A DNA stretch of 64,000 nucleotides from positions 714,909 to 778,908 of the forward strand of contig FJUW01000023.1 in the NCBI GenBank assembly GCA_900074885.1, in the 5' to 3' direction. Made by a program: the position numbers and the translations under genes. The DNA comes from Rhynchosporium graminicola (Eukaryota > Ascomycota > Leotiomycetes > Helotiales > Ploettnerulaceae). Shown piece by piece: positions 1 through 16,378 of this stretch. How positions within the stretch are numbered: position 1 is the first letter of the stretch; each line of letters starts with the position of its first letter. The notes under the pieces are model-generated. The model did not search any database and was not told the origin of the DNA. It saw only the letters and a program-made list of their open reading frames with translations.

Positions 1-498
1 GAAGTAAACAAGCATGTACGGATGAGTCAACTGCACCGAGATAATCTGAAGAATGACGTCCTTGTTTCGAAAGCTGCGGCGAAGCTCAAAAAGCCAGGGG
101 ATGCAACTTCTGATGACACTTACCGAGACAGAGCTAGGGAGCGTCGACAAGCTTTCAATCAGCCAAAACAACCCGCTGCGCAGCACGGTCGTAGCAAAGA
201 CTTTACTCAAACTTCTGTCAATAAGCAGGAAATTGAAGATCCGCCTGCCCAATCAAAAGGTGCGACACTTCTGGGAAAGATGGGCTGGAATGCGGGAGAG
301 GGTTTGGGAGCTCTGGGTACAGGAAGAACGGATGCAATTGTTCCGGAATTGTATTCTCAAGGTGTGGGACTGGGTGCGCAGGGGGGAAAGATCGGGGATG
401 CTGCCGAGGAGGCGCATCGCCAAACAAAAGGGACATACGCTGATTTCCTAAATAAGACGAAAGACAAGGCAAAGGAACGGTATGAGAGTCTCAGTTAG
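1..498 (+). CDS. G-patch RNA-binding protein, 3' end (5' partial)
   Basis: The reading frame is open from base 1, so the gene continues upstream of the window; the ATG at 22 is probably internal. The C-terminal ~165 residues are visible. A basic, charged segment (KLKKPGD, RDRARERRQAF) is followed by a glycine-rich block beginning GATLLGKMGWNAGEGLG and ending GVGLGAQGG, which fits the G-patch consensus (spaced glycines with an aromatic after the first GxG). A Lys/Glu-rich helical tail ends in a stop at 496-498. G-patch proteins act in pre-mRNA splicing or activate DEAH helicases. The sequence around the G-patch resembles RBM5/RBM10-type proteins, whose G-patch is C-terminal, but the RRM and zinc-finger part lies outside the window, so the exact family is inference. 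Confidence 0.8.
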   Translation, partial: EVNKHVRMSQLHRDNLKNDVLVSKAAAKLKKPGDATSDDTYRDRARERRQAFNQPKQPAAQHGRSKDFTQTSVNKQEIEDPPAQSKGATLLGKMGWNAGEGLGALGTGRTDAIVPELYSQGVGLGAQGGKIGDAAEEAHRQTKGTYADFLNKTKDKAKERYESLS

Positions 499-922
499 CA
501 GTTCGAATCATGATTGGTATTGGGGAACGCCACCAACAACTGTGCGTTAACTGCAATTATGACCCATCACTCAATTGGACAAATCGGTTTTCAATCAATG
601 TTGGCTCGGTTGTCCTGGCCTGCCGGGTATCCATTCCCCATCTTCGTGCAGTTCTGGATCATGCAGCTGTCCTCCCAGCTGCTCCTAAATGGCCATACAG
701 CGTCTCTCTCATCTGGTATCTGTCACTTATCCTGCTTTTGCGCGGCTTCCAGCCTCTTGGTAGGTCACTTCTGTTTCTGCTTGATGCACTCCGCTGTGAG
801 TGGTTGTAAGCTAGACGGTGGCCCATGTCCGTTTGTTGATGCCCCCCACGCGAACATTTGATACTCACTTCAATTCTTTTCTCCTATCTCCAGAAATCGT
901 GCACCTCCCCTAGCAGGACAAA
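499..922. other. Intergenic, 3' UTR plus leader of the next gene
   Basis: This 424-bp spacer separates two genes on the same strand. The overlapping open frames here lack homology-like composition and start signals. A pyrimidine stretch ending tctccag near 892 could be the acceptor of a 5'-UTR intron for the following gene. No RNA gene or repeat is seen. Confidence 0.5.
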
Positions 923-3900
923 ATGCCTCATCCGAAGAGAAGTACACTGCAGCCTCGTATGCCTGAGCTGTATTCAACTCTCGGATACAGCAAAATCCTG
1001 TCGCCTGAACGTCACAAGTTATTGTATGCTGATATTCACGCGTTTTTCACCGCCTATGAAAGGAATGTCAGTGCCTTTGGTAGTAGAGACTTACTCTCGG
1101 ACGAGATTAAGCTCTGTGCAAGCGAATTTCTGGTCGAGGAGTCCCGAGGAGAGCTATACTGGGGCAAAAGTCCACCTGCTGGCAACTACAACGGTCCAAC
1201 TTGGCCAGCAGAGGAGCCCTTGTAAGCCACACATTATATTGTTGAGAGTTGTTTTGGATGACAGCTGAAATGATATCTCGCAGGATTTCTGAAACAGTAG
1301 CACATATACTCCGTCGTAAAGCAAAAAGCACTAGCGTAGGGAGGTCCATTGCTCGGTCGAGAGCAAGACGAGCCGATATGGCTTCCGATACGGAGAGTCC
1401 CGCGAAGTCTTGCAAAAAGAGACAAAGAGTGAGCGGCCCTACGCAAGAAGGGGAGCATATTGCTAATTTGAACAGGACGAGGGCTCTACCGACACAAGTT
1501 CTAAGCTATGCTACGAATTTGGAGAGGATTCCGAATCGCAATTCTATCTCCAATACATAAGAAGTTTGAGCCCCAAGGTTGGTGCAGGAAAGGTGACAGG
1601 CTTCAATAAGAGTTGGCTGAAAACAGTAAGTCGTTCCCATGGGAATGGTTTCCGACGAGCTTACGATATCAGACAAACATCATATGGCCCGACCTGGCAG
1701 ATGGCAAACTGCAGACTTTTATGCACAACCGCAAATACTATGTTTTCCATCACGGTCCCGGGTCAGAGCTTGTCAACATCCTCAAGAAAGGTTCAGATAT
1801 CGAGATTTTGGAGAATGGCTTACTTTATGATGAATTCAAGAAGCGCATTCGCGATCGGATCAAATTCCTTGCGCACAGACTTGCCACGGACGTACCATAT
1901 CCTGTTCTGGAGCTCAAAAATTCTGGAAATGTACAGATGACGAGGCGCTTTGCTCTTATGTGGGGAAGAAAAGAAGAATGGTGGAATTCTATCGACCTGT
2001 TCCCCCCCCAAGACCTAGCAGTTGCGTCAAGCAAGAAGCAGTACCTCAGTAAACAACGAAAGACATCCGGTTCGAAGGAGAAAAGCCCAGTTGCATTCCC
2101 GAATTTATCTACTTCAAAGATTGCGATTCCACAGAAGTCAAGACTAGTATCTTTGGCAGGACTAGCCTTGCTGACGGCCACGCATGGTTCAGAGGATGAA
2201 TGGAGTCTCACTTTGGCAGATCAGGTAAGATTCTGCAATGCTCAGGCAATCATGCAGAACATTTGCTGATATCTGCGAACAGCAGGATGAGATGGTCACG
2301 TTAGATGCCTCGGCCGTAATGTCTACACGGAACAGGAATCGTTCCAGGAATGCCTCCACAGAGGACAGCATTGTCGTCGATAGTCTGCGAAGATTGACTA
2401 AAGAGGCTTCCAGAACGTTCCAATCACGATCTTCTATTGAAAGTCTGTCAAGGTATGCGCAGGTCCAAGATCGGGATGGGACAAACGGGCAAGGTGCTGC
2501 ATCTTCTGCCATCAGGCCCCCAACTTTCGTGTCTTCAAAAAACCACGCTAACGCACACAACTCTACCAGGCCTGAGTCCAGTAATGATCTTGAAATGCAG
2601 ATCCCGAGCTTCGGCCACAATTCTGGACAGTTCATGGTCATCGATGAAAAGGGAAATGCCAGATTTTCGAAGGTTAGTACTTTCCGCACTTGAAATCTAT
2701 ATCATCTGGGGCCTGAGATCGGATCCTTTTTTCCGATCCTCAGACATTGCATTTTCTCCATACTGAAGAATTGATTAGACTGAGCCTGTGCCAGATACCA
2801 CGCGGTGTGCACCCATGGAAACTACTCAACAACAACCAGTCCAACCCAGATCACGCTCAAATAGACAAGCTGCTCTGGATGGACGAACTCGAGCCCCCGA
2901 CCCTCAGTTGCTTTCAATAAATGAGCGAATATCTCATCCTCTATCGGAAAGTTACCCACCTAGGTCCATTCTTCCACCAAGACCCTCCTGGGGTACTGTG
3001 GCAGACCTTGGACACAATAAAACTTATCCTTTTGTCAATACCAAGTCAATTGAAGTCTCAACTCCAGTCCATAAGGAAGTCACTCAATCGATTGATGATA
3101 CGAACGGCAGCATAAGACCACTGCCATTATTATCTCTAAGCCCTACGATATTAGCCAGCTCATCGCATCTGAGTCCTGCCAGATCTCTTGGCAGTTTATC
3201 GCCCTTGACTAGCCCTGGCAGCCAGTCCAATGTCTTCGGCCCATTCTTGTCTCATTATGGCAGGCGTGGCAATAAGCCAGGACCACAAGCGTCTTCAAAA
3301 CAAGTCTCATTTGCTCAATCACATGTATCAATATTGTCTCCAAAGCAGAGAATCCTCGCCGAAAAAAGAGCATCAGTCCTCGAAGAAGCAGCGGAGTGGC
3401 ATGAGATTATGAGTCACGAAATCAGGATTTCACCCCAAGTACTAGAGAGACGACGGTCCCAAGAAGAGTCTACGTTGCCGTTGTCTTTCTCTCTCCCAAG
3501 AAGCATTGACACGGAAAGCGCGCCTCTTGAAGACTTTACTTCCTTCTCCGACGACGGTTCTGATCAACGGCAGTCGGAACAAACAGCCACAACAACTCCA
3601 AACTCGGGGTGTTTCGCTCCTTCTAATGAACATTCAGAAACTATTGCTCCCTTATTTAGAGTAGCGGATGAACAGACTAATATTCCACCCCCGCAAAGCA
3701 GCCCTTCTGGCCGACGACCTGACGACCATGCTTGCTCGCCACCTGCCCAAATCTATAGCCGGGACTCTCAACCATCTCAGTCTTGCCCGGATTCAGCCAC
3801 AGTTTTGTTGTCGCCTAGCAAGTCCAGATCATCGGTACCTGGTTCTGAATCGCATCTGCCGTTCTCACCTGAACAAGAAGCACCTGCGAGTCTTCTTTCT

Positions 3901-5268
3901 TCGCACTTATCTAGGCAACAGACAGAACCGGCCACAACTACTACAGTGCTACACGCAACCGCTTACTCATTCAGCGAAGAAACTGTCTCTTCTCATGAAA
4001 CTACTATCAGTCTCGAAAGATACAACACTCCGGCGGCTTCCCGCTCAGCAACAAATAACCTTGAGCCTCGGACTTCCCCAGTTGATCCACAGGCGATGGT
4101 GCCCTCACCTCGACCCTTTACATCTGGTGATCCTCAATCATTCCCCGTAGGAAAGAACATGTCGCAGCCAGTAAAAGCTTCTGTGTACAATTTAAAATCT
4201 GTCAGGCCGACTCCCTTTAAACACCACCTGGACCAAGGAGTTTTGGATCTATTCAGCCCGAATTGTAGCAGCTCGCACATGGAGACTGACACTGCTGAAA
4301 CTAATCCAGGAAGACTGATGACAGACACTAACAAAGTTTTGAATTCAAAACAGGGCAGCTTGGAAGGAAATGTTATTGAACCAGCAATGATTGAGCACGA
4401 GGGAGCTGCAGTCAGAAGGTCAGCGTTTTCAACGAGAACTCTCCATCCAGAACAAAACAGACAACACGTGTATGTAGAGGCAGACATATCGCAACCAGCG
4501 CAACCCTCTACTTTCGCTCCGCTCTATATCATGCGTTCTTCGCCTCTTTCCCAAATTACGACAGAAACTATGAAATCACCTGATCCAATTGCCAATCGCT
4601 TGGGTACAGAAGTGGATATTGCTAGGGCCGCTTCAGCGATACTGGCGACAGAGATTGAAGAAACACGAGAGAAAATCACTAGCGATGAAAATGCTGGTCT
4701 GACCACATCCAAGGAACTTCACGGCGTTCCGAGTGGAATGTCCATGTCTACACTGACAAATGTACCACCACAGCGACACGGACACTACACGCACGTGCCC
4801 AAGTCAAGTCCATTCTCAGCAAGACCATCGAAAGAGGAATTGACCGGCTTTCAGAACCTTCCAAACCAGACCCGAACGATTGCTCAACTCGGCCCCTCCA
4901 AGAAACAGGACTTTACTCTTGTAAAAACAATAAATTCGCACTCCAGAACCAAAACCCTCGAGCTCCTCTTCGAATCCGCAAGTGGTGAAATGAATCTCGA
5001 CACGGGCTATTCTTTCGACGTCATCTTGAACAATACCCTCTCAGGTTTCTTCTCTTTCTATGCCATCGCGTCCGGAGCTCCAATCGACTCGTTCGGCCGG
5101 TTGAGGTTCACTCCATTGTGGCCTAACTGTCTTACTACGCGAGCCACAAAGCAGATGAATGATCAGGCATGGCGGAAACTGCAGAAGGTGATCCAGGCTT
5201 CGTTTAAGCAGGCTCAGAGAGCGGAGCCGGAGGAGATGGACTTTCAGATTATGGTGCAGATGGAGTAA
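923..5268 (+). CDS. Large orphan protein, 1341 aa, six exons
   Basis: Exons by splice signals and phase: 923-1221, 1284-1428, 1476-1625, 1673-2224, 2283-2672, 2779-5268. They sum to 4026 nt, exactly 1342 codons. The introns are 62, 47, 47, 58 and 106 nt with GTAAGC, GTGAGC, GTAAGT, GTAAGA and GTTAGT donors. Residues 1-380 look folded (many aromatic and hydrophobic residues, e.g. KYYVFHHGPGSELVNILKKG near 220). Residues 390-1220 are Ser/Thr/Pro/Gln-rich and probably disordered. The last ~110 residues form a second compact block (TLELLFESASGEMNLDTGYSF to the C-terminus). I recognise no catalytic motif, membrane segment or zinc site. Two ordered ends joined by a long disordered linker suggest a scaffold or regulator, but that is only inference. 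Structure confidence is high; function is unknown. Confidence 0.8.
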
Positions 5269-7612
5269 AAAAAAACCTTAGGAGTAAGTCAGTAGAGTAG
5301 GTTTTATCACTTGGTTCTGTCGGACGAACATTTGAGATTATGTGAATTTGAAGTATTACTTCCTGAATCATCTTTTCATTTTACAAAGTCAAAGTCGGCA
5401 AAGAATTACAGGGCATCACTTACCTGGTGGCTTTACTTGGCTGAAAGAGATTGCCTCGTCCGGTAGGGACTTGCTCGGCCCCGAGACTTGGTTGTCAGAT
5501 TCATTTGATAGCGTCACACGTTCTCAGAATTTAGACAAATTCTAGTCCAGTGTCAAAGTCTGGTGGCGAGGGCCGCGTGATGAATTCTGGTTTCCTAGCG
5601 TGGAACCACGCACGGAATACAAATTTTTAGTCCTCCTCGAAGACGATTTATGGTTTTAACGTTTCCTCCTAGCTGAAATCGCCTTCTCTTCCTGGACAAA
5701 GTTGTCGCCAGAAAGTCAGAATCTCCACGTTTGTATTTTGTCCTTATACAAGAACGATAGCCAGAGAAGCTGAAGAAACCAGATTATTCTCCGTGCTCGA
5801 ATGACTAAGTTACTACACGATATTGTCCCAGGTAATGGATCAATACCAGTATTTGGGGGCTCAGTCCCAGTTGACCCATATTACAGCCTCAGAACGACGA
5901 ATTTCCCAAACGTCTTGACAAGAAACGAATCGCTATGCCCTCAAAGCTTCACGTATCCCTTTGGCCTAAGCTCAAACACTGACTACTAATTCAACCTCCC
6001 TCTATCAAAGCAGCCTAAATCTCAGCAAAATCTGCCCTCGATTGGGAATGGACTAATTACCAATGCAGGGAATAGTCACGCGCTATTCTAGTCCACCATA
6101 TGAACTTTGACGTTGATCTCGCGGCGAGGAAAAGCAGATGAATTTTAAGGCTGTAGATCCAGTTTTTATGTCAGGAAGGGGAGAGATTAGGCAGATTTCC
6201 CAGGCGTGTTTAGTGGGAAGATTTGGTGTTTGATATCGTTGATGTTGAATGTGAGGGAGTGGGAGGGTGCTGTACCGAGGGGTATAGTGATGGGTCATAG
6301 CAGTAGTAAGAAAATGAGGCTTAATGAGCTGCTATATATCGTTTGGAGGGGTATTCCGTGTTTTTTGTTCCGGGTGGAGATGTCAGGGCATGGCGAGATG
6401 GAAAGCTGATAACTGCTTCAAGGCGAGACTAGGGCCTTGAACACTGACTGCACTGCGCCAGACATACTAGCATGTCGCGAAGAACAAGAGATGAAACATT
6501 TCTTCTCAGCTTTATAATGATGTCTCTCCCGTGAACCCGTGATTTTATAGTCAGAGCTCATGCTTTTCGTGCCATACGACGGTGGTCATACCAATGAATC
6601 AATGATCGTCGCTCGTGTCCCTGAAGTATCTTGTGAAAACCCTCGCTTAATAACATATCACACACCCTACAAATCATCAATCTCATTTCCCGATATCTCA
6701 CGAGCTGGGGAAAACTCGTCTCGAGTAAATTAAACTTATCGACGACGCAAAGCCATCAATTGATTACACGACTTCGAAGTATTACTTCAGTAATACACAT
6801 GATGCTTCTGTGACGTTCACTTCGGATTGTAGGATGGTAAGCAGAAGATTACTATTCAAGCTGTGAAATTATCGGGTGATTTTATCAGAAGTAACAGGCT
6901 ATCGCTTTACTGGAGATGAGATTTTGCTCAGCGCCGTTATGTGAAGAAAATCTGCACGGTCAGGCAAGATATGTAAAGATCCATTTATCCAAGTCTCAGC
7001 ATAAGTGTCAAGGGTACGATTTTACAGCAATGTCGTCTCTATCTATACCTCCAGAAATACTCGAGTATATAAGACATGTGGCAAGGTCAGATAGGACACA
7101 AAGATGAGTTCCTGTCGTCGCCCAGATTCTGTAATACTGTCGTCTATCTGCTTCAAGACATACCTACCTACCTACCTATCCACCTACCTACCTACAATCT
7201 CCAAACTTAAAAGTCCGAATATTCATTCTTCCACAAGTCATTTCCTTTCGTCGGGATCAAAACAACATGTTCAAGTTATGAGGGGAGCGTTTCGGTCTTC
7301 TGAGTTGCTTTCTCTTTTCGACGACTTCGATATGGGACATATGAATTGTGATTGGATTTGGGATGGAGAAGGATCCAATACAACAGGATAGAGCAGAAAA
7401 GAAAGTATGTTTCTATAAAGTGTCTATTTGAGCTGGGAGTGAGTGTTTGCCTTTCCCTTCCCTTGCCTTCCTATCCTCTCGCCCTATGCCATAAAGCAGT
7501 TGTTCTACATGAATATGCGGGGAATTCTGTACGTAATACACAAAGCATACATAGATCTACACATCCCATCCCATTCCCTCCCCATACACGACCACAACTC
7601 TCGTCCTTCCCA
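5269..7612. other. Gene-poor intergenic interval
   Basis: This 2.3-kb stretch lies between the orphan gene and the 3' end of the SCO1-like gene. An A9 run follows the upstream stop at 5268. Only short open frames occur, all without recognisable composition. Polypyrimidine blocks and a CTAC microsatellite (listed separately) lie near 7.16 kb. I see no gene. Confidence 0.5.
7161..7195. repeat. (CTAC)n microsatellite
   Basis: About eight consecutive TACC/CTAC tetranucleotides, interrupted once (ctatccac). Similar short tacctacc runs occur near 13021 and 13045. It is a simple-sequence repeat with no coding role evident. Confidence 0.85.
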
Positions 7613-8856
7613 TCACCGTTTCGCCTTCCCCCAATCCCCAACATGCGCCAAAATGATCTCCGCCGCACTCTCTGGACTATGCTGTCGTCCAATAGCCTCG
7701 ACGAAATCGCCCTCGGGATCCATCAAGTAGAAATAAATACTATGATCGACTAAATAATCCTCCCCTTGCTTGACACCAGCTGGCGTGCTGAAGTAAACCC
7801 TGTACTTCTTGCAAACATCCTTTATCTGCTCCCAGGTTCCTGTGAGTCCGACGATCGCGGGGTGGAATTCCGAAAGGTAGGTTGAGAGGACTGAGGGCGT
7901 GTCTCGCGCCGGGTCGCAGGTGATGAATATTGGGAGAAGAGGGGGGAGGGCTTTGCTGTCGGCGCTGGATGAGGAGGCGGAGAGGAGTGGTGAGGCGTTT
8001 ACGAGGTCGATCATTTGAGCCATTTTGTCGAGTTCTTCCGGGCAGATATCTGGACAGTGGGAGAAGCCGAAGTAGACCTATGAGAGTGTGTTAGCATGAT
8101 TTCTGTCTCTTAGCATTTTCTCGCTTGTGTTCCTCTGCATGGAAATCTAGCTTAGGACTCCATCGACCATAAAAAGGCTATCTTCATTTTCCTCCCGAGT
8201 TCTTATGCCATGTCCCATTCCTCTCTCCCTCATCTCCTCCCCAAATTCTCAAACAAAAGCAAAAACCAAACTCACCAAACTATACCGCCCTCTCATCTTC
8301 TCATCCCCCCACACCTCCCCCTTCTGATCCAGCAACTGAAACGGCCCTCCAACCTTCGGTCTCCCAACCCCCTTCGCAGCTTCCGCCACACGCTTACGCT
8401 CCATGCGCGCTTTCTCGTACCGGAAATAGAAGATAAGTCCCGCGCCGGAGGCAAGGAAGAGGACGCCTGCTAGGGCGGAGAATGGCTGTGTGTTTATATC
8501 AGCTTCTATTTTGTTTCAGAGAGGGGAAGGGGAGGAGAACGCACGCCGGATTTATATCTACTCTTCGCCTCTTGGACTGTTTTATATCCCCTGACACTTC
8601 CATTTCCACTTCCCCTCACACTTGCGTTCGCACTCCCATACCCACCAGCCAACACTCTCCCCCCAGCCAACCCCGTTCCCAAACTCCCACCCTCCATTCT
8701 AGATCTCGAACCCTGTTGTACACATCTCGCAGCCTGCCTTGTATACGCGCGTGTGCATTGCCGTATCAGCTGTGGTTTGCTAGTTCGGGCTGTGAGTGAA
8801 GAAAGAAGCGTTCGCGATGCATTGAGTGATTTCGCCATCTTTGTAATGCTTCTCAT
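7613..8856 (-). CDS. SCO1: SCO1/SenC copper chaperone of cytochrome c oxidase
   Basis: Three exons on the minus strand: 8856-8545, 8485-8276, 8077-7613. They give 328 aa in exact phase; the introns are 59 and 198 nt. SCO1 delivers copper to the CuA site of cytochrome oxidase subunit II in the mitochondrial intermembrane space. Residues 1-104 are Arg/Ser/Gly-rich with no acidic run, as expected for a mitochondrial presequence. Exon 2 starts with a hydrophobic anchor (FSALAGVLFLASGAGLIFYF) followed by a basic stop-transfer and the family entry motif GGPFQLLDQ. Exon 3 carries the copper ligands in FSHCPDICPEELDKM (CxxxC). The third ligand His lies in YLVDHSIYFYLMDPEG, within the thioredoxin-like fold. 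All metal ligands are present, so it looks functional. Confidence 0.95.
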
Positions 8857-9915
8857 GCGTCACGGTGTATTGGCTGCGCTACACCTCGTTTGAATCTATC
8901 GTTTTGGCGGTTGTGGTGCTGGATGTGAAATGGTGTGAACTGGTGTGCAATGAAGCGAACGATTATACAGATCAACATTTGTACAAGCATTGATATGGAA
9001 GCTTACCTCACCATACCATACCGGCCGCGGTCGAACGTTGTTCCGCTCCGCTCCATGTCTGGCATGGCTTGGCATGGCTTGTTTTGCACATCTCTTTGTG
9101 ACGACCTCTAGCATACGACTTCAAATCTCTGATGCATAAGACTTCTTATGTTATAATTATTCTTTCTCATAGAATGTATTGCTCTGAAATGCACCCAGTC
9201 TTCTCCAAGACAAGTGCAGAATTATGCACCTATACCTCCCTCAGTTCGAACAAAACACATCCTCGAAATGTCAAAACCAGACTCAAAATATCTTGTGTAA
9301 ATATCATATTATTTAATCTAGCTTCGAAATGATCCTATCTTCGAAGAAATGTCTACCCACGATCCCCAAATATCATCCTCTCCCAATAAATATGCACAAT
9401 CAGATGCTTGGACATATGCAATGCCACGCAAGCAAGCAAGCGTGTAAAGACAATGCCTCCCTTTCTCTCCCTGAATACTTTCTACAGTACAGAATGCCAT
9501 TTTCCCTTTCTCTCTCCATCATCCCGCTCCCTTCCCCGATTCCCAACCTCTCATATCCTTGCTGGCAAATCGCATTCCAGGTTTCGGCTCATCTCAACCT
9601 CCATTCCTCGCTCAACATACCAATAAAAACGTGCAAATCGCGGAAAATGTATCGAATCGAAGAGTACCCCATACATATAGACAAACCACCCAAGCAATCT
9701 TTTCTTTTTCTCCTTTTCTCCATACCCCGCAACACCAAATACGCCATAACAGATGCTGTGCTCTCTTTGCGTTCTGCCTCTCGCGTTCTTTCCTTTCGCT
9801 TTCGGAATAATCGCCAATAGAACCAAGGTTGGCTCCTTGAAGAGTGGCGTTTCAATTCGAATTGTGTAATATTCAACAAAACATCGCTATACAGGTAAAC
9901 ATCCATGTAGGACAT
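8857..9915. other. Intergenic, nothing recognised
   Basis: This 1.06-kb spacer lies between the SCO1-like start and the 3' end of the next minus-strand gene. It contains the SCO1 promoter side and the 3' UTR of the neighbour. Short overlapping open frames on both strands have no family-like features. Confidence 0.5.
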
Positions 9916-12204
9916 CTACTCCCGCCGACTCATCTGGCTCGCACTCGTGCGACTGCGCTCATCCTCCTCCAACACATCACTCAATCTAGTCGGATGATGA
10001 TGTCTAGGGACAGCCGCCCACTCCGGAGCCGCAGCGCCATAGCCCTGCCCAGTGTAATCAGCTGGTGCACCGACAGCCGGGTTCGAAGTCGGTCCGGTAG
10101 TAGCAGCAGTAGGACCACGACCGTATTCGACGCCTGAAACTTGACCGTAGCGCTGGTGGTTGGCTTGTTCACGCTCACGCTCAGAGGCAACATCGTATTC
10201 ATCTGTGTCTGCGTCAGAAGGCGGACCTTGATAACGAACTTTATGTCCTCGGGCATCACGGATGAATTGACCTTGTGAATCGATCTCATATTCATCCTCA
10301 CTCATGGCACCAGTTTCGGAGGGGACGGATGGCTGGCGGTAAGGAGGATCGGAATGGATGCTGGAAGCTCCTTGATTTTGCTGGTAAAAGGCGGAGGTAG
10401 AGGCGGGTTGAACGGCTGGAGCAGGTGAGTGGTCTTGAGAGCGAGAGTTGGTGAAGGCGGGGTGAGTTGGGAGGGAAGCTTCAGTATGTGCTGGTCGAGA
10501 GCTGGATCTATTGTCATTAAAGGGATTTGCTGGCTCTGCTCGCTCAGATTGAGCATATTGCTGATAAGCGACGTCACTGTCATCAATGGGGCCTTCGACT
10601 TCTGGACCATCAGTAGAAGCATATTGGCCATCCCTTGATCGGTCACGAGCGCTGGTATGCTGACTAGGGACGCCTGGCATCATAGGCACGACCTGGACTC
10701 CACCGATAAGTGTAGGTCGCCCATCCCTTAAAGCGGCAGTTCGGTCTCTCTCTTCTTGCTCGCGTCGGCCAAGTTCCTCCCACGCTCTTCTAGCCTCATC
10801 CTTTGCGATTTGTAATTCTCTCTGCATTTCAGCTACCTTCTTAGTAGATTTCGAGTTCTCTCTCTCCTTAGCGACTGCATCTGCGATAGCAGCTGCTCTC
10901 TCTTTGCGCTCGTCTTCTAGACATTTCTCAAGCTCTGCTTGCATTTCTTGTGCACGCTCCTGATCAGCTCGAGTCTCAAAGAACCAGCGCTGGAACTTTC
11001 GCTCAGAAGAGGCTCTCAGACGTTGTAATTCAACCACGGCATGGAATAAGTTTGCGCCTGCAGCTGAAAGATCTGTGACTTGGCGAGAGAGTTGCTGCGA
11101 TAATGGATCTCGATTCAGATCATTACTGTTCTCTTGCAGTCTTCGGATCCAGAAAGATGTGAGGCCTTCCCAGTGAGCAGAAAGTGTCTCCCAGCGTTCG
11201 AAAGCATGAGGAAACGAAGAGCGGCTTGCTGGATCCGGTGCCGAAGCCGGTGCACCTTCTGGTTCAGCTTGGGTAGGTCTAGGTCTCGACGAGCCAGGAG
11301 CAGGTCTCGGTGCCGATTGCTGCTGCTGCTGGGTTGGTCTAGGTCTTGTGGCGGGCGCACTCTCCCCTCCTCCCACAGCTCTTCCACCCCGTCCCACGCC
11401 TTGCAAGTCTTCTGGTGTGGGATCTGATCTGCGCTGCTGAGATCCATCCGAGATTCTCTGCCCAGTGGTACCACTTGATATTCTCTGTCCAGACTCCCCA
11501 CTGGCTCTCTGTTGTGCCGCAACACCAGCAGCAACTGCTGCCCTACGTTCCGCACTTCGTCTTTTCTCCTGCTCTAACAACTTAGACTCCTCTGCAGCTC
11601 TTACACGTTCCAATGCCTCTCTCTGCTCATTTTCTGCCTTTTTCCGTGCTTCCCTAGCGGTGCGCTCTCTCATGATCTCTCTAGGACCCTTGACATCAGG
11701 TGATGCAGACGTGACGGGTGGTGGATGAGATCTACCATTGCCGCTTCTACCATTGCCAGCAGGGCCGGGTAATCCTACGAGATCGGACATCGAAGCGTTT
11801 TCCTCCACCAGATCAGTTGTGAAAGGATTGGGGTGTCGTAGAGCTTCTTCGAGGGTATAGAGGATAGCACTGGCGGTTGTACGAGAGATGCGCTGGGCAC
11901 GAGGTTCTTGTTCAGCTTCGGGGGAGTAGTGTTGGGAGCTAGTCAATGGGGTTGAAGAAGCTTCTTCGTCGAAATCATGAGTCAATTCGTCGCTTCTTGG
12001 TTGTCTTGGTTGGAATTGAGCTCGAGGAAGGGGGTTGATTCCGGCAGATGCAGCTTCAAGGTGCGTTCGACGTAATGGGTGCCGCTGCTGGCGCTGCACA
12101 GGTGTGGGCGTCAAAGGTTCGTTCAATTCGTAAGGGTCGTTAGAAAGAGGTGGCGACGGGGTCGTCAGCGCTGCTGCTGGTGGGGGATGAGGTGAGGTCG
12201 ACAA
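9916..12204 (-). CDS. Coiled-coil / disordered protein, ~750 aa
   Basis: A single long open frame on the minus strand. The in-frame codon at its upstream end (12204) is TTG, and the first internal ATG is ~138 codons in. A short 5' exon is therefore likely, with an acceptor at the ccagcag near 12182 on the minus strand. The start is unresolved. The protein has a Pro/Gln/Arg-rich N-terminus, then at roughly residues 190-270 a charged helix (REIMRERTAREARKKAENEQ). A compact Trp-rich block (FERWETLSAHWEGLTSFWIR) near 340 is followed by a ~120-residue coiled coil of Glu/Lys/Arg/Ala heptads. The C-terminal third is acidic, Ser/Tyr/Gln-rich and disordered. No known catalytic domain is seen. The architecture fits a cytoskeletal or membrane-trafficking scaffold, which is only a guess. 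Confidence 0.75.
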   Translation of the reverse strand: MSTSPHPPPAAALTTPSPPLSNDPYELNEPLTPTPVQRQQRHPLRRTHLEAASAGINPLPRAQFQPRQPRSDELTHDFDEEASSTPLTSSQHYSPEAEQEPRAQRISRTTASAILYTLEEALRHPNPFTTDLVEENASMSDLVGLPGPAGNGRSGNGRSHPPPVTSASPDVKGPREIMRERTAREARKKAENEQREALERVRAAEESKLLEQEKRRSAERRAAVAAGVAAQQRASGESGQRISSGTTGQRISDGSQQRRSDPTPEDLQGVGRGGRAVGGGESAPATRPRPTQQQQQSAPRPAPGSSRPRPTQAEPEGAPASAPDPASRSSFPHAFERWETLSAHWEGLTSFWIRRLQENSNDLNRDPLSQQLSRQVTDLSAAGANLFHAVVELQRLRASSERKFQRWFFETRADQERAQEMQAELEKCLEDERKERAAAIADAVAKERENSKSTKKVAEMQRELQIAKDEARRAWEELGRREQEERDRTAALRDGRPTLIGGVQVVPMMPGVPSQHTSARDRSRDGQYASTDGPEVEGPIDDSDVAYQQYAQSERAEPANPFNDNRSSSRPAHTEASLPTHPAFTNSRSQDHSPAPAVQPASTSAFYQQNQGASSIHSDPPYRQPSVPSETGAMSEDEYEIDSQGQFIRDARGHKVRYQGPPSDADTDEYDVASEREREQANHQRYGQVSGVEYGRGPTAATTGPTSNPAVGAPADYTGQGYGAAAPEWAAVPRHHHPTRLSDVLEEDERSRTSASQMSRRE

Positions 12205-16378
<4,174 letters not shown>

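Noticed and set aside
501..515. gttcgaatc resembling a tRNA T-loop
   Set aside because: No acceptor stem, D-loop or anticodon arm can be built around it; it directly follows a stop codon.
6916..7107. Small Cys-containing open frame
   Set aside because: 63 codons, no homology-like composition, no splice partner, next to simple repeats.
9329..9820. Open frame of 163 codons on the plus strand
   Set aside because: Lies in the 3' flank of the coiled-coil gene; begins at a non-ATG codon, low-complexity Ser/Pro/Leu content, conflicting frames on both strands.
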